A stretch of DNA of 64,000 bases, taken from NCBI GenBank assembly GCA_002050435.1, contig MWYV01000042.1, positions 1-64,000 on the forward strand, in the 5' to 3' direction. The notes below the pieces were generated by a model, which was given only the letters and a program-made list of their open reading frames with translations, made no database searches and was not told where the DNA came from. A program made the translations under genes and the position numbers. The DNA is from Chitinophagales bacterium 33-2 (lineage in GTDB: Bacteria; Bacteroidota; Bacteroidia; Chitinophagales; Chitinophagaceae). Positions 7,824-16,126 of the stretch are shown in pieces; position 1 is the first letter of the stretch; each line of letters starts with the position of its first letter.

Positions 7824-8996
7824 ATGAATACCAGGCAAATGTTTCTTCAGCATCTTGCACAAACTTCCAATGCACCACTGGCGCTTGAAATTGTGCGCGC
7901 TGAAGGATGCTGGCTTTATGATGTAACCGGAAAAAAATACCTGGATCTTATCGGAGGAATCAGTGTGGCCAATACCGGTCATCGTCATCCGAAAGTTGTG
8001 GAAGCCGTAAAAGCGCAGGTTGACCAGTACATGCATGTTATGGTGTATGGTGAAATTATTCAGAGTCCGCAGGTGCAATATGCCCGCTTACTCACCAGTT
8101 ACCTGCCTGCATCCCTGGATACGGTTTATTTCACCAATTCAGGGGCTGAAGCAGTAGAAGGTGCCATGAAACTTGCCAAAAAAGTTACCGGCAGAACAGA
8201 GATTGTTGCATTTGAAGATTCTTATCATGGATCCACACAGGGAGCGCTCAGTATCATAGGGTCTGAATACTGGAGGAATGCATTCAGGCCTTTGTTACCC
8301 GGTATCCACCACTTGCGTTACAATAGCTTTGAAGACCTTAACAGGATTTCCGGAGCAACTGCCTGTGTGATTGCTGAAACCATCCAGGCTGAAGCCGGAA
8401 TACTGGAGCCTGACAGGAAATGGATACAGGCGCTGGAAAAAAAATGCCGAGATACTGGTGCCTTACTCATACTCGATGAAATCCAGGCAGGTTTTGGAAG
8501 AACTGGTAAACTGTGGGGTTTCGAAAAATTCGGTATACTTCCTGATATTTTGCTGCTTGGAAAAGCCCTTGGAGGTGGGATGCCCATGGGCGCTTTTATT
8601 TCCAGCAACCTGGTGATGCAGCAACTTTCTGATAACCCGGTGCTCGGTCATATTACCACATTTGGAGGGCATCCTGTATGTTGTGCTGCAGGCATGGCTG
8701 CATTCAACGTACTCCTTGATGAAAAAATGATGGAGGAGGTGGAAATGAAATCGGCACTCTTTAAACAATTGCTGGTGCATCCTGGTATCAAACAAATTAA
8801 ATCAGTTGGATTATGGATGGGGGTTGATTTTGGTGATGCAGGAACCTGTAAAACAATAATTGACCGCTGCATTGAAAAGGGATTGCTTACCGACTGGTTT
8901 TTATTTCAACCGGGTTTCCTGAGGATCTCGCCTCCGCTGACAATTACGGAAGAAGAGATCAGGCATGCTGCCGCCATCATTTTGTCGGCTATCTGA
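7824..8996 (+). CDS. Class III PLP-dependent aminotransferase
   Basis: A 390-residue fold-type I aminotransferase of class III (acetylornithine, ornithine or 4-aminobutyrate type). Visible motifs: TNSGAEAVEGAMKLA for phosphate binding, Asp218 in LILDEIQAGFGRTG contacting the pyridine nitrogen, and the Schiff-base Lys247 in LLLGKALGGGMPMG. The substrate cannot be fixed from motifs, and no arginine or lysine pathway genes lie nearby, so I leave it general. A -7 like element TACTTTCG sits at 7812-7819, so the transcript probably starts only a few bases before the ATG. Confidence 0.92.
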   Translation: MNTRQMFLQHLAQTSNAPLALEIVRAEGCWLYDVTGKKYLDLIGGISVANTGHRHPKVVEAVKAQVDQYMHVMVYGEIIQSPQVQYARLLTSYLPASLDTVYFTNSGAEAVEGAMKLAKKVTGRTEIVAFEDSYHGSTQGALSIIGSEYWRNAFRPLLPGIHHLRYNSFEDLNRISGATACVIAETIQAEAGILEPDRKWIQALEKKCRDTGALLILDEIQAGFGRTGKLWGFEKFGILPDILLLGKALGGGMPMGAFISSNLVMQQLSDNPVLGHITTFGGHPVCCAAGMAAFNVLLDEKMMEEVEMKSALFKQLLVHPGIKQIKSVGLWMGVDFGDAGTCKTIIDRCIEKGLLTDWFLFQPGFLRISPPLTITEEEIRHAAAIILSAI

Positions 8997-9028
8997 AAAA
9001 AATAAAAATTGTTGATATAAATTGATTT

Positions 9029-9050
9029 ACTTTGTAATTCAAAGTGCTTT
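9029..9050 (+). promoter_or_regulatory. Operator-like inverted repeat, site 1
   Basis: The bases ACTTTG-TAATT-CAAAGT (9029-9045) form a perfect 6-base inverted repeat with a 5-base spacer, followed by GC and CTTT. The whole pattern, CTTTG-N5-CAAAG-N2-CTTT, recurs at 10019-10040 in front of the third gene of the same cluster. It lies directly upstream of the membrane protein start at 9053 and overlaps the place where a TAnnTTTG-like -7 element would be. It is a likely binding site for the winged-helix protein encoded at 9697-10002. Confidence 0.6.
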
Positions 9051-9052
9051 TT

Positions 9053-9697
9053 ATGGATTCAGAAAACCAACATTTAGATGCGCTGCAGGACATCAGGAAA
9101 ATGATGCAAAGATCCTCGCGCTTTATATCCTTAAGCGGCTTAAGCGGCATAGCTGCCGGTTTCTGGGCACTAATCGGTGCTTATATCGCCTATACATGGA
9201 TCGAGGATTATTATGGCACATATAGCGGTATAGGATACACAAATCAGAATTTCAATGCGCTAAAAAACAAACTGTTTTTATTAGCCATTGCTGTATTGGG
9301 CATCACCATTCTTTCGGCTTATTATTTTACGTGGAGAAGAGCGGGTAGGGATAAAATGCCTTTGTGGAACCATTCCTCCAGGATGCTGGTGGTGAACATG
9401 ATGATCCCGCTGGTGACCGGTGGTGTTTTTATTCTTTCCATGCTGCAGTTTAATGAATGGCGTTTTGTGGCTCCGGCATGCCTGGTGTTTTACGGACTAG
9501 CACTGATCAACGCCAGCAAGTATACACTTGATGAGATCAGGTACCTTGGATTGTGCGAGGTATTACTCGGCCTGGTTTCCACACAGTTCATACACGCTGG
9601 TTTATATTTCTGGGCCATTGGTTTTGGTTTGTTACATATTATTTACGGATTTGCTATGTGGTGGAATTATGAACGCAATCCCAAAACTGAAAGTTAA
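9053..9697 (+). CDS. Multi-spanning membrane protein linked to winged-helix regulator
   Basis: About 214 residues with roughly six hydrophobic segments: SLSGIAAGFWALIGAYIAY, then LFLLAIAVLGITILSAYYF, then three or four more up to the C-terminus. The N-terminal cytoplasmic stretch LDALQDIRKMMQRSSRFISLSGLSG is typical of a Bacteroidota family always found before a small winged-helix gene. I start it at ATG 9053; a GTG at 9044 would overlap the operator. Its stop shares a base with the next ATG (TAATG), showing tight coupling. It may sense an envelope signal and control the regulator, but that is inference. Confidence 0.82.
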   Translation: MDSENQHLDALQDIRKMMQRSSRFISLSGLSGIAAGFWALIGAYIAYTWIEDYYGTYSGIGYTNQNFNALKNKLFLLAIAVLGITILSAYYFTWRRAGRDKMPLWNHSSRMLVVNMMIPLVTGGVFILSMLQFNEWRFVAPACLVFYGLALINASKYTLDEIRYLGLCEVLLGLVSTQFIHAGLYFWAIGFGLLHIIYGFAMWWNYERNPKTES

Positions 9698-10002
9698 TGG
9701 CAGCGAACAATCCCATAGCTGGACTCAATAAAATTTTCGATAACCGCATCAGGCTGGGTGTGATGAGTATATTAATGGTGAATGATGCCATCAGTTTTAA
9801 TGATCTGAAACAGATGCTGGAGGTAACCGATGGAAACCTGGCCACACACCTGCAAACACTGGAAGAAGAAAACTTTTTAAAAGTACACAAGGGATTTGTT
9901 GGAAGAAAAACGAACACTACTTATTCTGTTACGCGTGCAGGAGAAAAAGCATTTAACGAACATATTGCAGCACTTGAAAAAATAATCAAAGGAATTAAAT
10001 AA
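9697..10002 (+). CDS. Winged-helix DNA-binding regulator (PF13601-like)
   Basis: A 101-residue protein made almost entirely of one winged helix-turn-helix domain: helix FDNRIRLGVMSILM, recognition region FNDLKQMLEVTDGNLATHLQTLEEENFL, wing KVHKGFVGRKTNTTYSVT, and a C-terminal dimer helix. This matches the small regulators of the winged-helix DNA-binding family related to ArsR/MarR. It is coupled to the upstream membrane protein gene and followed by a second membrane protein and creD. Two matching inverted repeats flank it (9029 and 10019), which fits autoregulation of both transcription units. Confidence 0.9.
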   Translation: MAANNPIAGLNKIFDNRIRLGVMSILMVNDAISFNDLKQMLEVTDGNLATHLQTLEEENFLKVHKGFVGRKTNTTYSVTRAGEKAFNEHIAALEKIIKGIK

Positions 10003-10018
10003 ATTTTTTTGTCCTTAT

Positions 10019-10040
10019 ACTTTGAAATACAAAGCACTTT
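10019..10040 (+). promoter_or_regulatory. Operator-like inverted repeat, site 2
   Basis: CTTTG-AAATA-CAAAG (10020-10034) is a perfect 5-base inverted repeat with a 5-base spacer. It is followed by CA and CTTT, the same arrangement as site 1 at 9029. It lies 28 bases upstream of the start at 10068 and just after the winged-helix gene. The two sites share 17 of the 22 aligned positions. Confidence 0.6.
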
Positions 10041-10067
10041 CTATTAATTGATATTTAAATATTTAGA

Positions 10068-10550
10068 ATGAAAAAGAGCCGGCACCTCGAACGATACAGA
10101 TGGATCATGAGCTTTTTTATTTTGATGTTGTTCCTGAGTGGTGTAACCGCAATTCCGATTGATATGGAACTTACGCTGCTGCTCAGGTACATTCCAGAAA
10201 ACAGCAGCCTGTATCTCTGGATCGATAAGGTTTTAAAGGCCTACCTGGAAGTGAAAGCAAAATATCCCTTCCTGTTATATGGTTACGACTGGCTGGCATT
10301 TGCACATTTTATTCTCGCCATATTATTTATAGGCCCTTACCGTGAACCGGTGAAAAACATTTGGGTGGTTCAGGTGGGACTGATCGCCTGCCTGCTGGTT
10401 TTGCCCCTTGCATTTATTGCAGGCTATTTCCGCGGCATTCCTTTTGGCTGGCAGTTGATCGACTGCTCATTCGGTGTTCTTGGCGCGCTGCCACTTTATG
10501 CCTGCTATCGTCTCACAAAAAAAATGGAATCAGAAAATCAAATCAAATAA
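10068..10550 (+). CDS. Membrane protein preceding CreD
   Basis: A 160-residue protein with four predicted membrane helices: IMSFFILMLFLSGVTA, LAFAHFILAILFIG, VVQVGLIACLLVLPLAFIAG, and a final one around residues 130-150. The family is unknown to me by name; related proteins occur next to winged-helix/CreD clusters in Bacteroidota. It starts at ATG 10068 after operator site 2, and creD begins two bases after its stop, so the two are cotranscribed. A role in envelope homeostasis with CreD is inferred from position only. Confidence 0.78.
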   Translation: MKKSRHLERYRWIMSFFILMLFLSGVTAIPIDMELTLLLRYIPENSSLYLWIDKVLKAYLEVKAKYPFLLYGYDWLAFAHFILAILFIGPYREPVKNIWVVQVGLIACLLVLPLAFIAGYFRGIPFGWQLIDCSFGVLGALPLYACYRLTKKMESENQIK

Positions 10551-10552
10551 AA

Positions 10553-11884
10553 ATGGAAACAATTATTCAGAAAGCCTGGACAGGAAGCAAATGGCTCATC
10601 AAAGGAGGCATTATTGCACTCATTGCATTGTTACTAAAAATTCCTGCATATTATGTAGAAGATCTGATCAAAGAAAGAGAACAAAGACAGGAAGCAGCCA
10701 TTGCAGAAGTGAGTGATAAATGGGCTGGAAATCAATCAATTACCGGTCCCATTCTCGTATTACCTTACAGAAGTTTTACCGACAGCAGCCAGAAAAAATC
10801 ATCACGCCAGCTGGCTTATTTTCTTCCGGATGAACTGAAGATCCGCTCGGGCTTGGTGCCTGCGGAAAGACACCGGGGAATTTATAAAGTAATGCTGTAT
10901 TCCGCAGATATAAAACTCAACGGATCATTTAGTGAAGTTGATGTAACAAAAATTAACCTGGATCCAGGTCAGGTTATTTGGGAAGAAGCTTTTGTAAGAA
11001 TGAGTATTTCTGATACCCGCGGACTTAATGATGAATTAAAAATGGACTGGGCGGGGAAGGAACTTGTTTTTTCCAACCAGGTTTCCGATATGGGTGAAGA
11101 CATTCTTGTAGCGCAACTACCATTAACCGGTCCACAGGAAATTAAAAATTTGCAATTTGCTTCAGAATTTAATGTGAACGGATCTGGAAAATTATTATTT
11201 ACTCCCCTAGGAAAAGCTACATCTGTTGAACTAAATTCAAAATGGCCGCATCCAAGTTTTACAGGACAGTTACTACCACAAACTTCTGATGTAAGTGATT
11301 CCGGTTTTACCGCCACCTGGAAATCGCATAGTCATAAACGTAAGTTTCCTCAGCAATGGACGGGTGAATCTTCCATACTCAGGCAATTTCATCCTGCAGT
11401 TTCAGTTAGCGGTCCCAATGTGCATACTTCTTCTTTTGGCGCAGAACTTTTCATCCCGGTTAATGGTTACCAGAAATCCATGCGCTCTATCAAATACGCG
11501 ATCTTATGCATACTTCTCACATTTGCTGCTTTCTTTTTAATAGAGCTGAATCATAAGGCCTCCGTGCATCCTTTTCAATATGGATTGATCGGCATAGCGC
11601 TCATCCTGTTTTATACTTTATTGTTATCCTTTTCCGAATATACCGGGTTCAACATCGCCTATCTTATCGCTTCCTTTTTTACTATTGGTTTGATCGGATG
11701 GTTTGTAAAGGGACTGATGAAAAGTTCAAAAATTACAATGTTGATGTCCGGGATTTTAATGCTGCTGTATATATACATTTTCACCATTCTGCAGATGCAG
11801 GACTTTTCATTACTGCTGGGAAGCCTTGGTTTGTTTGCCGCACTTGCCGTGATCATGCATTTTTCCAAAAAAATTCAATGGTGA
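10553..11884 (+). CDS. creD: CreD family inner membrane protein
   Basis: A 443-residue CreD protein: an N-terminal membrane helix (GGIIALIALLLKIPAYYV), the conserved block REQRQEAAIAEVSDKWAGNQ-x-ITGPILVLPYR, a large periplasmic domain to about residue 300, and a C-terminal bundle of five to six helices. CreD in enterobacteria belongs to the CreBC regulon and affects envelope integrity and beta-lactam or colicin response. The start is ATG 10553; the frame runs open further upstream, but that part overlaps the previous gene and is not conserved. A strong hairpin follows at 11922. Confidence 0.92.
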   Translation: METIIQKAWTGSKWLIKGGIIALIALLLKIPAYYVEDLIKEREQRQEAAIAEVSDKWAGNQSITGPILVLPYRSFTDSSQKKSSRQLAYFLPDELKIRSGLVPAERHRGIYKVMLYSADIKLNGSFSEVDVTKINLDPGQVIWEEAFVRMSISDTRGLNDELKMDWAGKELVFSNQVSDMGEDILVAQLPLTGPQEIKNLQFASEFNVNGSGKLLFTPLGKATSVELNSKWPHPSFTGQLLPQTSDVSDSGFTATWKSHSHKRKFPQQWTGESSILRQFHPAVSVSGPNVHTSSFGAELFIPVNGYQKSMRSIKYAILCILLTFAAFFLIELNHKASVHPFQYGLIGIALILFYTLLLSFSEYTGFNIAYLIASFFTIGLIGWFVKGLMKSSKITMLMSGILMLLYIYIFTILQMQDFSLLLGSLGLFAALAVIMHFSKKIQW

Positions 11885-11921
11885 TCATCTGTTTTTTTAA
11901 ACATGAATTTCAAACCAAACC

Positions 11922-11953
11922 AAAAAAAACCCGGGACATGTCCGGGTTTTTTT
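11922..11953. terminator. Bidirectional terminator hairpin
   Basis: An A8 run, the stem CCCGG paired with CCGGG (with ACA/TGT pairing inside and a bulged G), then a T7 run. It lies between convergent creD and the large outer membrane protein gene, and the flanking A and T runs let it serve both strands. Confidence 0.8.
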
Positions 11954-11969
11954 ATTAAAAGCGTTTTTA

Positions 11970-14900
11970 TTAAAAGTCAAGCCCTAAAGCAATATAGGTC
12001 ATGGGTTTGCCTCTAAAGAAACCATTCATTTGCCAGGCCGCATCGAATTTTACAAAATATCCAAGCAGCGTGCTGCGTGCGCCAAAGCCATAGCCGCCTG
12101 CAAGCGGACCAATACCTCCCGCTTTTACTTTTACACTTATTGCAGGAACTGCAGGGTCCTGGAATCTTACAGAAGGTCTTTCAAAATTATCATAGGCGCC
12201 ATTCCATGCCGTTCCCAGGTCAATGAATTGAACCACCTGGAAATTGCGCAGGAAAGCATTATTGATCGGCCTTTTCAAAAGCGTTGAAAATACCGGCACC
12301 CTGATCTCACTGTTGATCACCACATTATTATTTCCGTTGGCTACATTCTGTTTGAAACCTCTTAAGTTAACCGCCAGTGCCTGGTAAGCATATTGTGCAT
12401 CGGGGTCAGGTGTATTGGACGGATCGAAATATCTGTAGGACAATTCATTTGTATTCTGATCCACCTTCACATTTTCCCTTATTTTGAGCCATCCGTCCAC
12501 ACCGCCCAGATAGTAGATCACTTTCTGGTTGCCCCATGAAAAATCACCAGCCGCACGTAATGCCCAGATGATATTCCGGTGTAGCGGCAGGTAATGTCTT
12601 GCATCAAAACCGGTATTAAATAAAAACTTTCCATCTGTGGATCTCACTTTATTTAACTGTGTGAACCAGTCGAAATAAGCTTTCCATCTTAAGCCCTGCC
12701 AGATGTTGAGTGCAGGATTCAACGTGTTATCATGCACGTACTCCATGGTCAATTGTCCATAGGTTTTGCGCAGGTCGGGTTGCTTCAGATCATTTACAGA
12801 AAATGCAGGAAAGATCATTTTATCAAAGCGCGGCCCGATGGTCATCCTAAGGCTTCTCACCCTGTCAAAGGGATAACTGATCCTGGCCAAATAATAATTG
12901 GAAAACTGTTTTACAAAAGGCCACATCGAAGGATCCCTGAAACGTCCGAAAGAAGTATCTACCTGGGCCTCATTACTACTGCGGTAAAAAGTAAAACCCC
13001 AGTCGATCCTTTTTTTCAAATTGGTATATTCAAAAAGAATATCATTATCTCTTAAGTTCGGAGCAACCCGGATGCCACCTGAAATTTTAATGTCTTCAAA
13101 AAGATCAATAGTCCCCATCCTGATCAATCCATTCAGATCATTACCATTGGATGGATCAATGGGTCCGGCACCGCCCTGGTAAGGCTGGTATTTATTGATT
13201 GCAAAAACATTATTATTTAATCCTGCTACGATATAATCATTAAAGAATTTTGGTGGCCGGTATTCATACAATTTCGCTTTTTGCAAAACAGGCACCGGTT
13301 CAATTTCGCGCGTTTCAAATATTTGTCCTACCCTAGAACTGGTATCTCGTTTTTCATCCTGGAATTCATTTTGGAAAAAATCACCTTCTTTTTGCGTGGT
13401 CGTGTCTGAAGTCATTCCTTCATCTTCATTCCTTCCACTGATGATCCTTTCCCTGTCCCGGAGCGACTTCATATATTCGGTAGGCTTGGCCGTTACATTC
13501 CTTCTGCGCAAAGTGTTTTCATCTACGCGCAAACGGTAAAGAAATTTATAATCGCCCTGTCGTGTAACCTCGCTCACAAGTGAGTTATCGCCTGCCGTGC
13601 GGGTTTCCAGTAAACCAGACTGGTAATTGGTTAATGGAAATACATAGGATGAATCATTCGTGAATGAAACAAATCCAACAGAATCTATATCTGTTTTGTT
13701 CCAGTTGAGGAGCACACTGTCCACTTCCTGTTGCGGTGGATTGCGCAACACTTCATCACCAATAAAAACAAGTGTGTCAAGGCCAGCTCTTTCAGAACGG
13801 AAAAAACCTGCATAGCGGTTGTTGATCCCATTTTCATCACTCACAAAAGTAAAGTGTGATGTATTGTATTGTGAAGGATAACGGGCATTGCCAAATTTTA
13901 CATTGGTCAGCTGGGAAATCTGTTTGAAATCTGACTGGTTCCAGTTATCGATAAGAAAAATATTGTAAGGATTGGCCGTGATGGCGGTATCAGCATTCAT
14001 CGCGTTTTCTGAAGGGCGGTTACTTGAAAAGATGATCCCTGTTTTACCAGGAAAAGCTACAAATGAGGGATCCAGGTCATCGTAAATATCATTAGTGATC
14101 TGGTCTGTGGTCTGCCTGTCAATTTTATAAACAAAAATATCTGTCTGCCCGCTTTTTACAGCGCTGAAGATAAGTGTGTTGGCATCCAACATATACTTCA
14201 CATCCTGCACCTGGCTGAACATCGGCAGTTCCTGGTTCACCACTTTGATGCGGTTCACTACATCATAAACAAAAAGACGGTTCTTACCTTTTTCATTATA
14301 CACTACCGCGAGCCTGGTGCCTTTTCCATCCCAGGCAAGAATAGGGTAGTTTGGATTGATCTCATCTTCGCGAGACCTGATGCCATATTGCAGAATTACT
14401 TTTCTGTCAACAAAATTTGGCCTGAATACCACACTGTATTTACCCTGTTTAAATTCCACTACTGCATAAGCAAGGCTTCTTGGGGTAGGATTGGCATTGA
14501 AACGGATAAAATCTTTTTTGCCTATTTCTTCTGTAACGGATAATTGTCCTTTGGGCATTAATCTTCTTCCGCGCACATCTTTAAAATACTGGTTTGACAT
14601 TTCTGTCATAAAGTCTCTCAGCACATCTTTAAATTTTTTCTGTGCGATCCTTTGTGTAGCACTATTCAGATTTCTGTAAATCCGTGAAAGATAGAGGAGG
14701 TAAGTGGTTTTAGACTTGCCATATTTATTGCCGATATAATACCAGAAAGCGTGGCCTGCAAGTTGCGGTTTTTCAAAAGCAAACTGGTAAAAGTTCCGGT
14801 AGCTTCCACCAAGCAGTGCATTTTTTAACTGGTCGTCCAAATCTGTGCTCCATTCTCTTGCTGCATACTGAATATATCCGTCGGTCAGCCATTTTGGAAG

Positions 14901-15407
14901 ATCAAGCAATGTTTGGTTGGCAGCAAATTCTCCAAGGTCATCTCCAAAAAGCACGTTGGCCAGCAGGATGCCTGCAATACTTTGCCTGATCTGGATGCGC
15001 AGGTTTTCGTGGTTGCCATCAAAGTAAAGCATGGATTTATTATTCACCAGCCGCGTAACACCTCCATTCCCCTGCCAGTCGATCCCTAACCCGATGTTGG
15101 ATTGCTGCATTTCGTCAAAACTGTTATACACCACAATATTTGCCCTTCTCTGCAAACCATATTCAATAAACTCTTCCAGCTGCGGCAATTCTTTTTCAGC
15201 CACCTGCGCTACCCATTTTCCAAGTTCAAGTCCGTCCTGGCTGAAATAAGTATTAAAGTTTTCTGTCTGGTAAAATTTCCATTGAAACTTCTGGTATTGA
15301 ACACGGTTCTTGCCGAACTCCACCGCATTCACCTGGGCCTGGGTCTGATTAAGGAAAGCAAAAAAGAAAAAACTCACCATGGCCAAACGGCCTGTCGACT
15401 TCGTCAT
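11970..15407 (-). CDS. Outer membrane protein: TolB-like propeller plus Omp85-type barrel
   Basis: An 1145-residue exported protein (signal peptide to about residue 25, cleavage near QAQ). Residues 30-270 resemble a gluzincin-like domain, but I find no HExxH metal motif. Residues about 300-620 carry TolB/PD40 type propeller strands (for example DVKYMLDANTLIFSA, IDRQTTDQITNDIYDDLDPSF, GIIFSSNRPS). After a linker, the last 400 residues look like an Omp85/surface-antigen barrel: the LRGF motif at 1015-1018, then strands to a terminal Phe (ALGLDF), the outer membrane insertion signal. No POTRA domains are evident. The function is unknown; it may be an assembly or transport factor. Confidence 0.85.
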   Translation of the reverse strand: MTKSTGRLAMVSFFFFAFLNQTQAQVNAVEFGKNRVQYQKFQWKFYQTENFNTYFSQDGLELGKWVAQVAEKELPQLEEFIEYGLQRRANIVVYNSFDEMQQSNIGLGIDWQGNGGVTRLVNNKSMLYFDGNHENLRIQIRQSIAGILLANVLFGDDLGEFAANQTLLDLPKWLTDGYIQYAAREWSTDLDDQLKNALLGGSYRNFYQFAFEKPQLAGHAFWYYIGNKYGKSKTTYLLYLSRIYRNLNSATQRIAQKKFKDVLRDFMTEMSNQYFKDVRGRRLMPKGQLSVTEEIGKKDFIRFNANPTPRSLAYAVVEFKQGKYSVVFRPNFVDRKVILQYGIRSREDEINPNYPILAWDGKGTRLAVVYNEKGKNRLFVYDVVNRIKVVNQELPMFSQVQDVKYMLDANTLIFSAVKSGQTDIFVYKIDRQTTDQITNDIYDDLDPSFVAFPGKTGIIFSSNRPSENAMNADTAITANPYNIFLIDNWNQSDFKQISQLTNVKFGNARYPSQYNTSHFTFVSDENGINNRYAGFFRSERAGLDTLVFIGDEVLRNPPQQEVDSVLLNWNKTDIDSVGFVSFTNDSSYVFPLTNYQSGLLETRTAGDNSLVSEVTRQGDYKFLYRLRVDENTLRRRNVTAKPTEYMKSLRDRERIISGRNEDEGMTSDTTTQKEGDFFQNEFQDEKRDTSSRVGQIFETREIEPVPVLQKAKLYEYRPPKFFNDYIVAGLNNNVFAINKYQPYQGGAGPIDPSNGNDLNGLIRMGTIDLFEDIKISGGIRVAPNLRDNDILFEYTNLKKRIDWGFTFYRSSNEAQVDTSFGRFRDPSMWPFVKQFSNYYLARISYPFDRVRSLRMTIGPRFDKMIFPAFSVNDLKQPDLRKTYGQLTMEYVHDNTLNPALNIWQGLRWKAYFDWFTQLNKVRSTDGKFLFNTGFDARHYLPLHRNIIWALRAAGDFSWGNQKVIYYLGGVDGWLKIRENVKVDQNTNELSYRYFDPSNTPDPDAQYAYQALAVNLRGFKQNVANGNNNVVINSEIRVPVFSTLLKRPINNAFLRNFQVVQFIDLGTAWNGAYDNFERPSVRFQDPAVPAISVKVKAGGIGPLAGGYGFGARSTLLGYFVKFDAAWQMNGFFRGKPMTYIALGLDF

Positions 15408-15484
15408 ATAGTTGTATAATTACAGAATGATTATTGCTCCGGGTTATTGATAGTAAATTGCATCTAAAAATACAAAAAACCTGC

Positions 15485-16126
15485 ATGTTAACTGTCCAGC
15501 GATTTACCTTCAATCCAGTCCAGGAGAATACCTATGTAGTCTACAACGAAAAAGGAGCGGCTTGTATTATAGACCCTGGTTGTTATTTTGCTCAGGAAGA
15601 GCAGGAATTAATCGGTTTTTTAAAAAACCAGGCGCTCGAGCCGGTTTTGTTGTTGAATACCCATTGCCACTTCGACCATATTTTCGGCAACCGGCTGATT
15701 AACAAGACGTTTGGACTTGAATTGCATCTTCATCCCCTGGAAGAAAAAATCCTTCAATTTGGCCCCGTATCCAGCAAAATGTGGCAGATGGAATTTGAAA
15801 ATTATGATGGTCCTCTTCATTTTTTGAATGAAGGCGCTACCGTGGCAATTGGTAATGATCAGCTGGAAGTATTATTTACTCCGGGGCATTCGCCTGGCAG
15901 TATCTGTTTTTACAGCAGTGCGGATGGGTTTATTATTGGAGGCGATGTGCTTTTTAAAGGAAGCATAGGCCGTACCGATCTGCCTGGAGGAAGTTTTGAA
16001 ACACTTGAACAATCCATCAAAGCAAAGCTTTACTCTTTACCACCGGAAGTAATTGTTTACCCGGGACATGGTGATGCAACTACCATTGGGGCGGAAATGC
16101 GCTCGAACCCTTTTGTAAAAGGCTGA
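15485..16126 (+). CDS. MBL-fold metallo-hydrolase (glyoxalase II-like)
   Basis: A 213-residue cytoplasmic hydrolase of the metallo-beta-lactamase fold. The metal motif is THCHFDH, with further metal ligands in TPGHSPGS, GGDVLF and YPGHGDATT, the arrangement of glyoxalase II-like proteins. The substrate is probably a thioester such as a glutathione-like conjugate, but this is not provable here. I start at ATG 15485, which begins MLTVQRFTFNPVQENTYVV, the family start; an upstream TTG at 15434 adds unconserved residues. Its stop abuts the stop of the convergent flippase gene with no gap. Confidence 0.92.
   Translation: MLTVQRFTFNPVQENTYVVYNEKGAACIIDPGCYFAQEEQELIGFLKNQALEPVLLLNTHCHFDHIFGNRLINKTFGLELHLHPLEEKILQFGPVSSKMWQMEFENYDGPLHFLNEGATVAIGNDQLEVLFTPGHSPGSICFYSSADGFIIGGDVLFKGSIGRTDLPGGSFETLEQSIKAKLYSLPPEVIVYPGHGDATTIGAEMRSNPFVKG

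Noticed and set aside
10361-10552. 64-residue N-terminal extension of CreD
   Set aside because: It overlaps the upstream membrane protein gene in another frame, and the family starts at the ATG at 10553.
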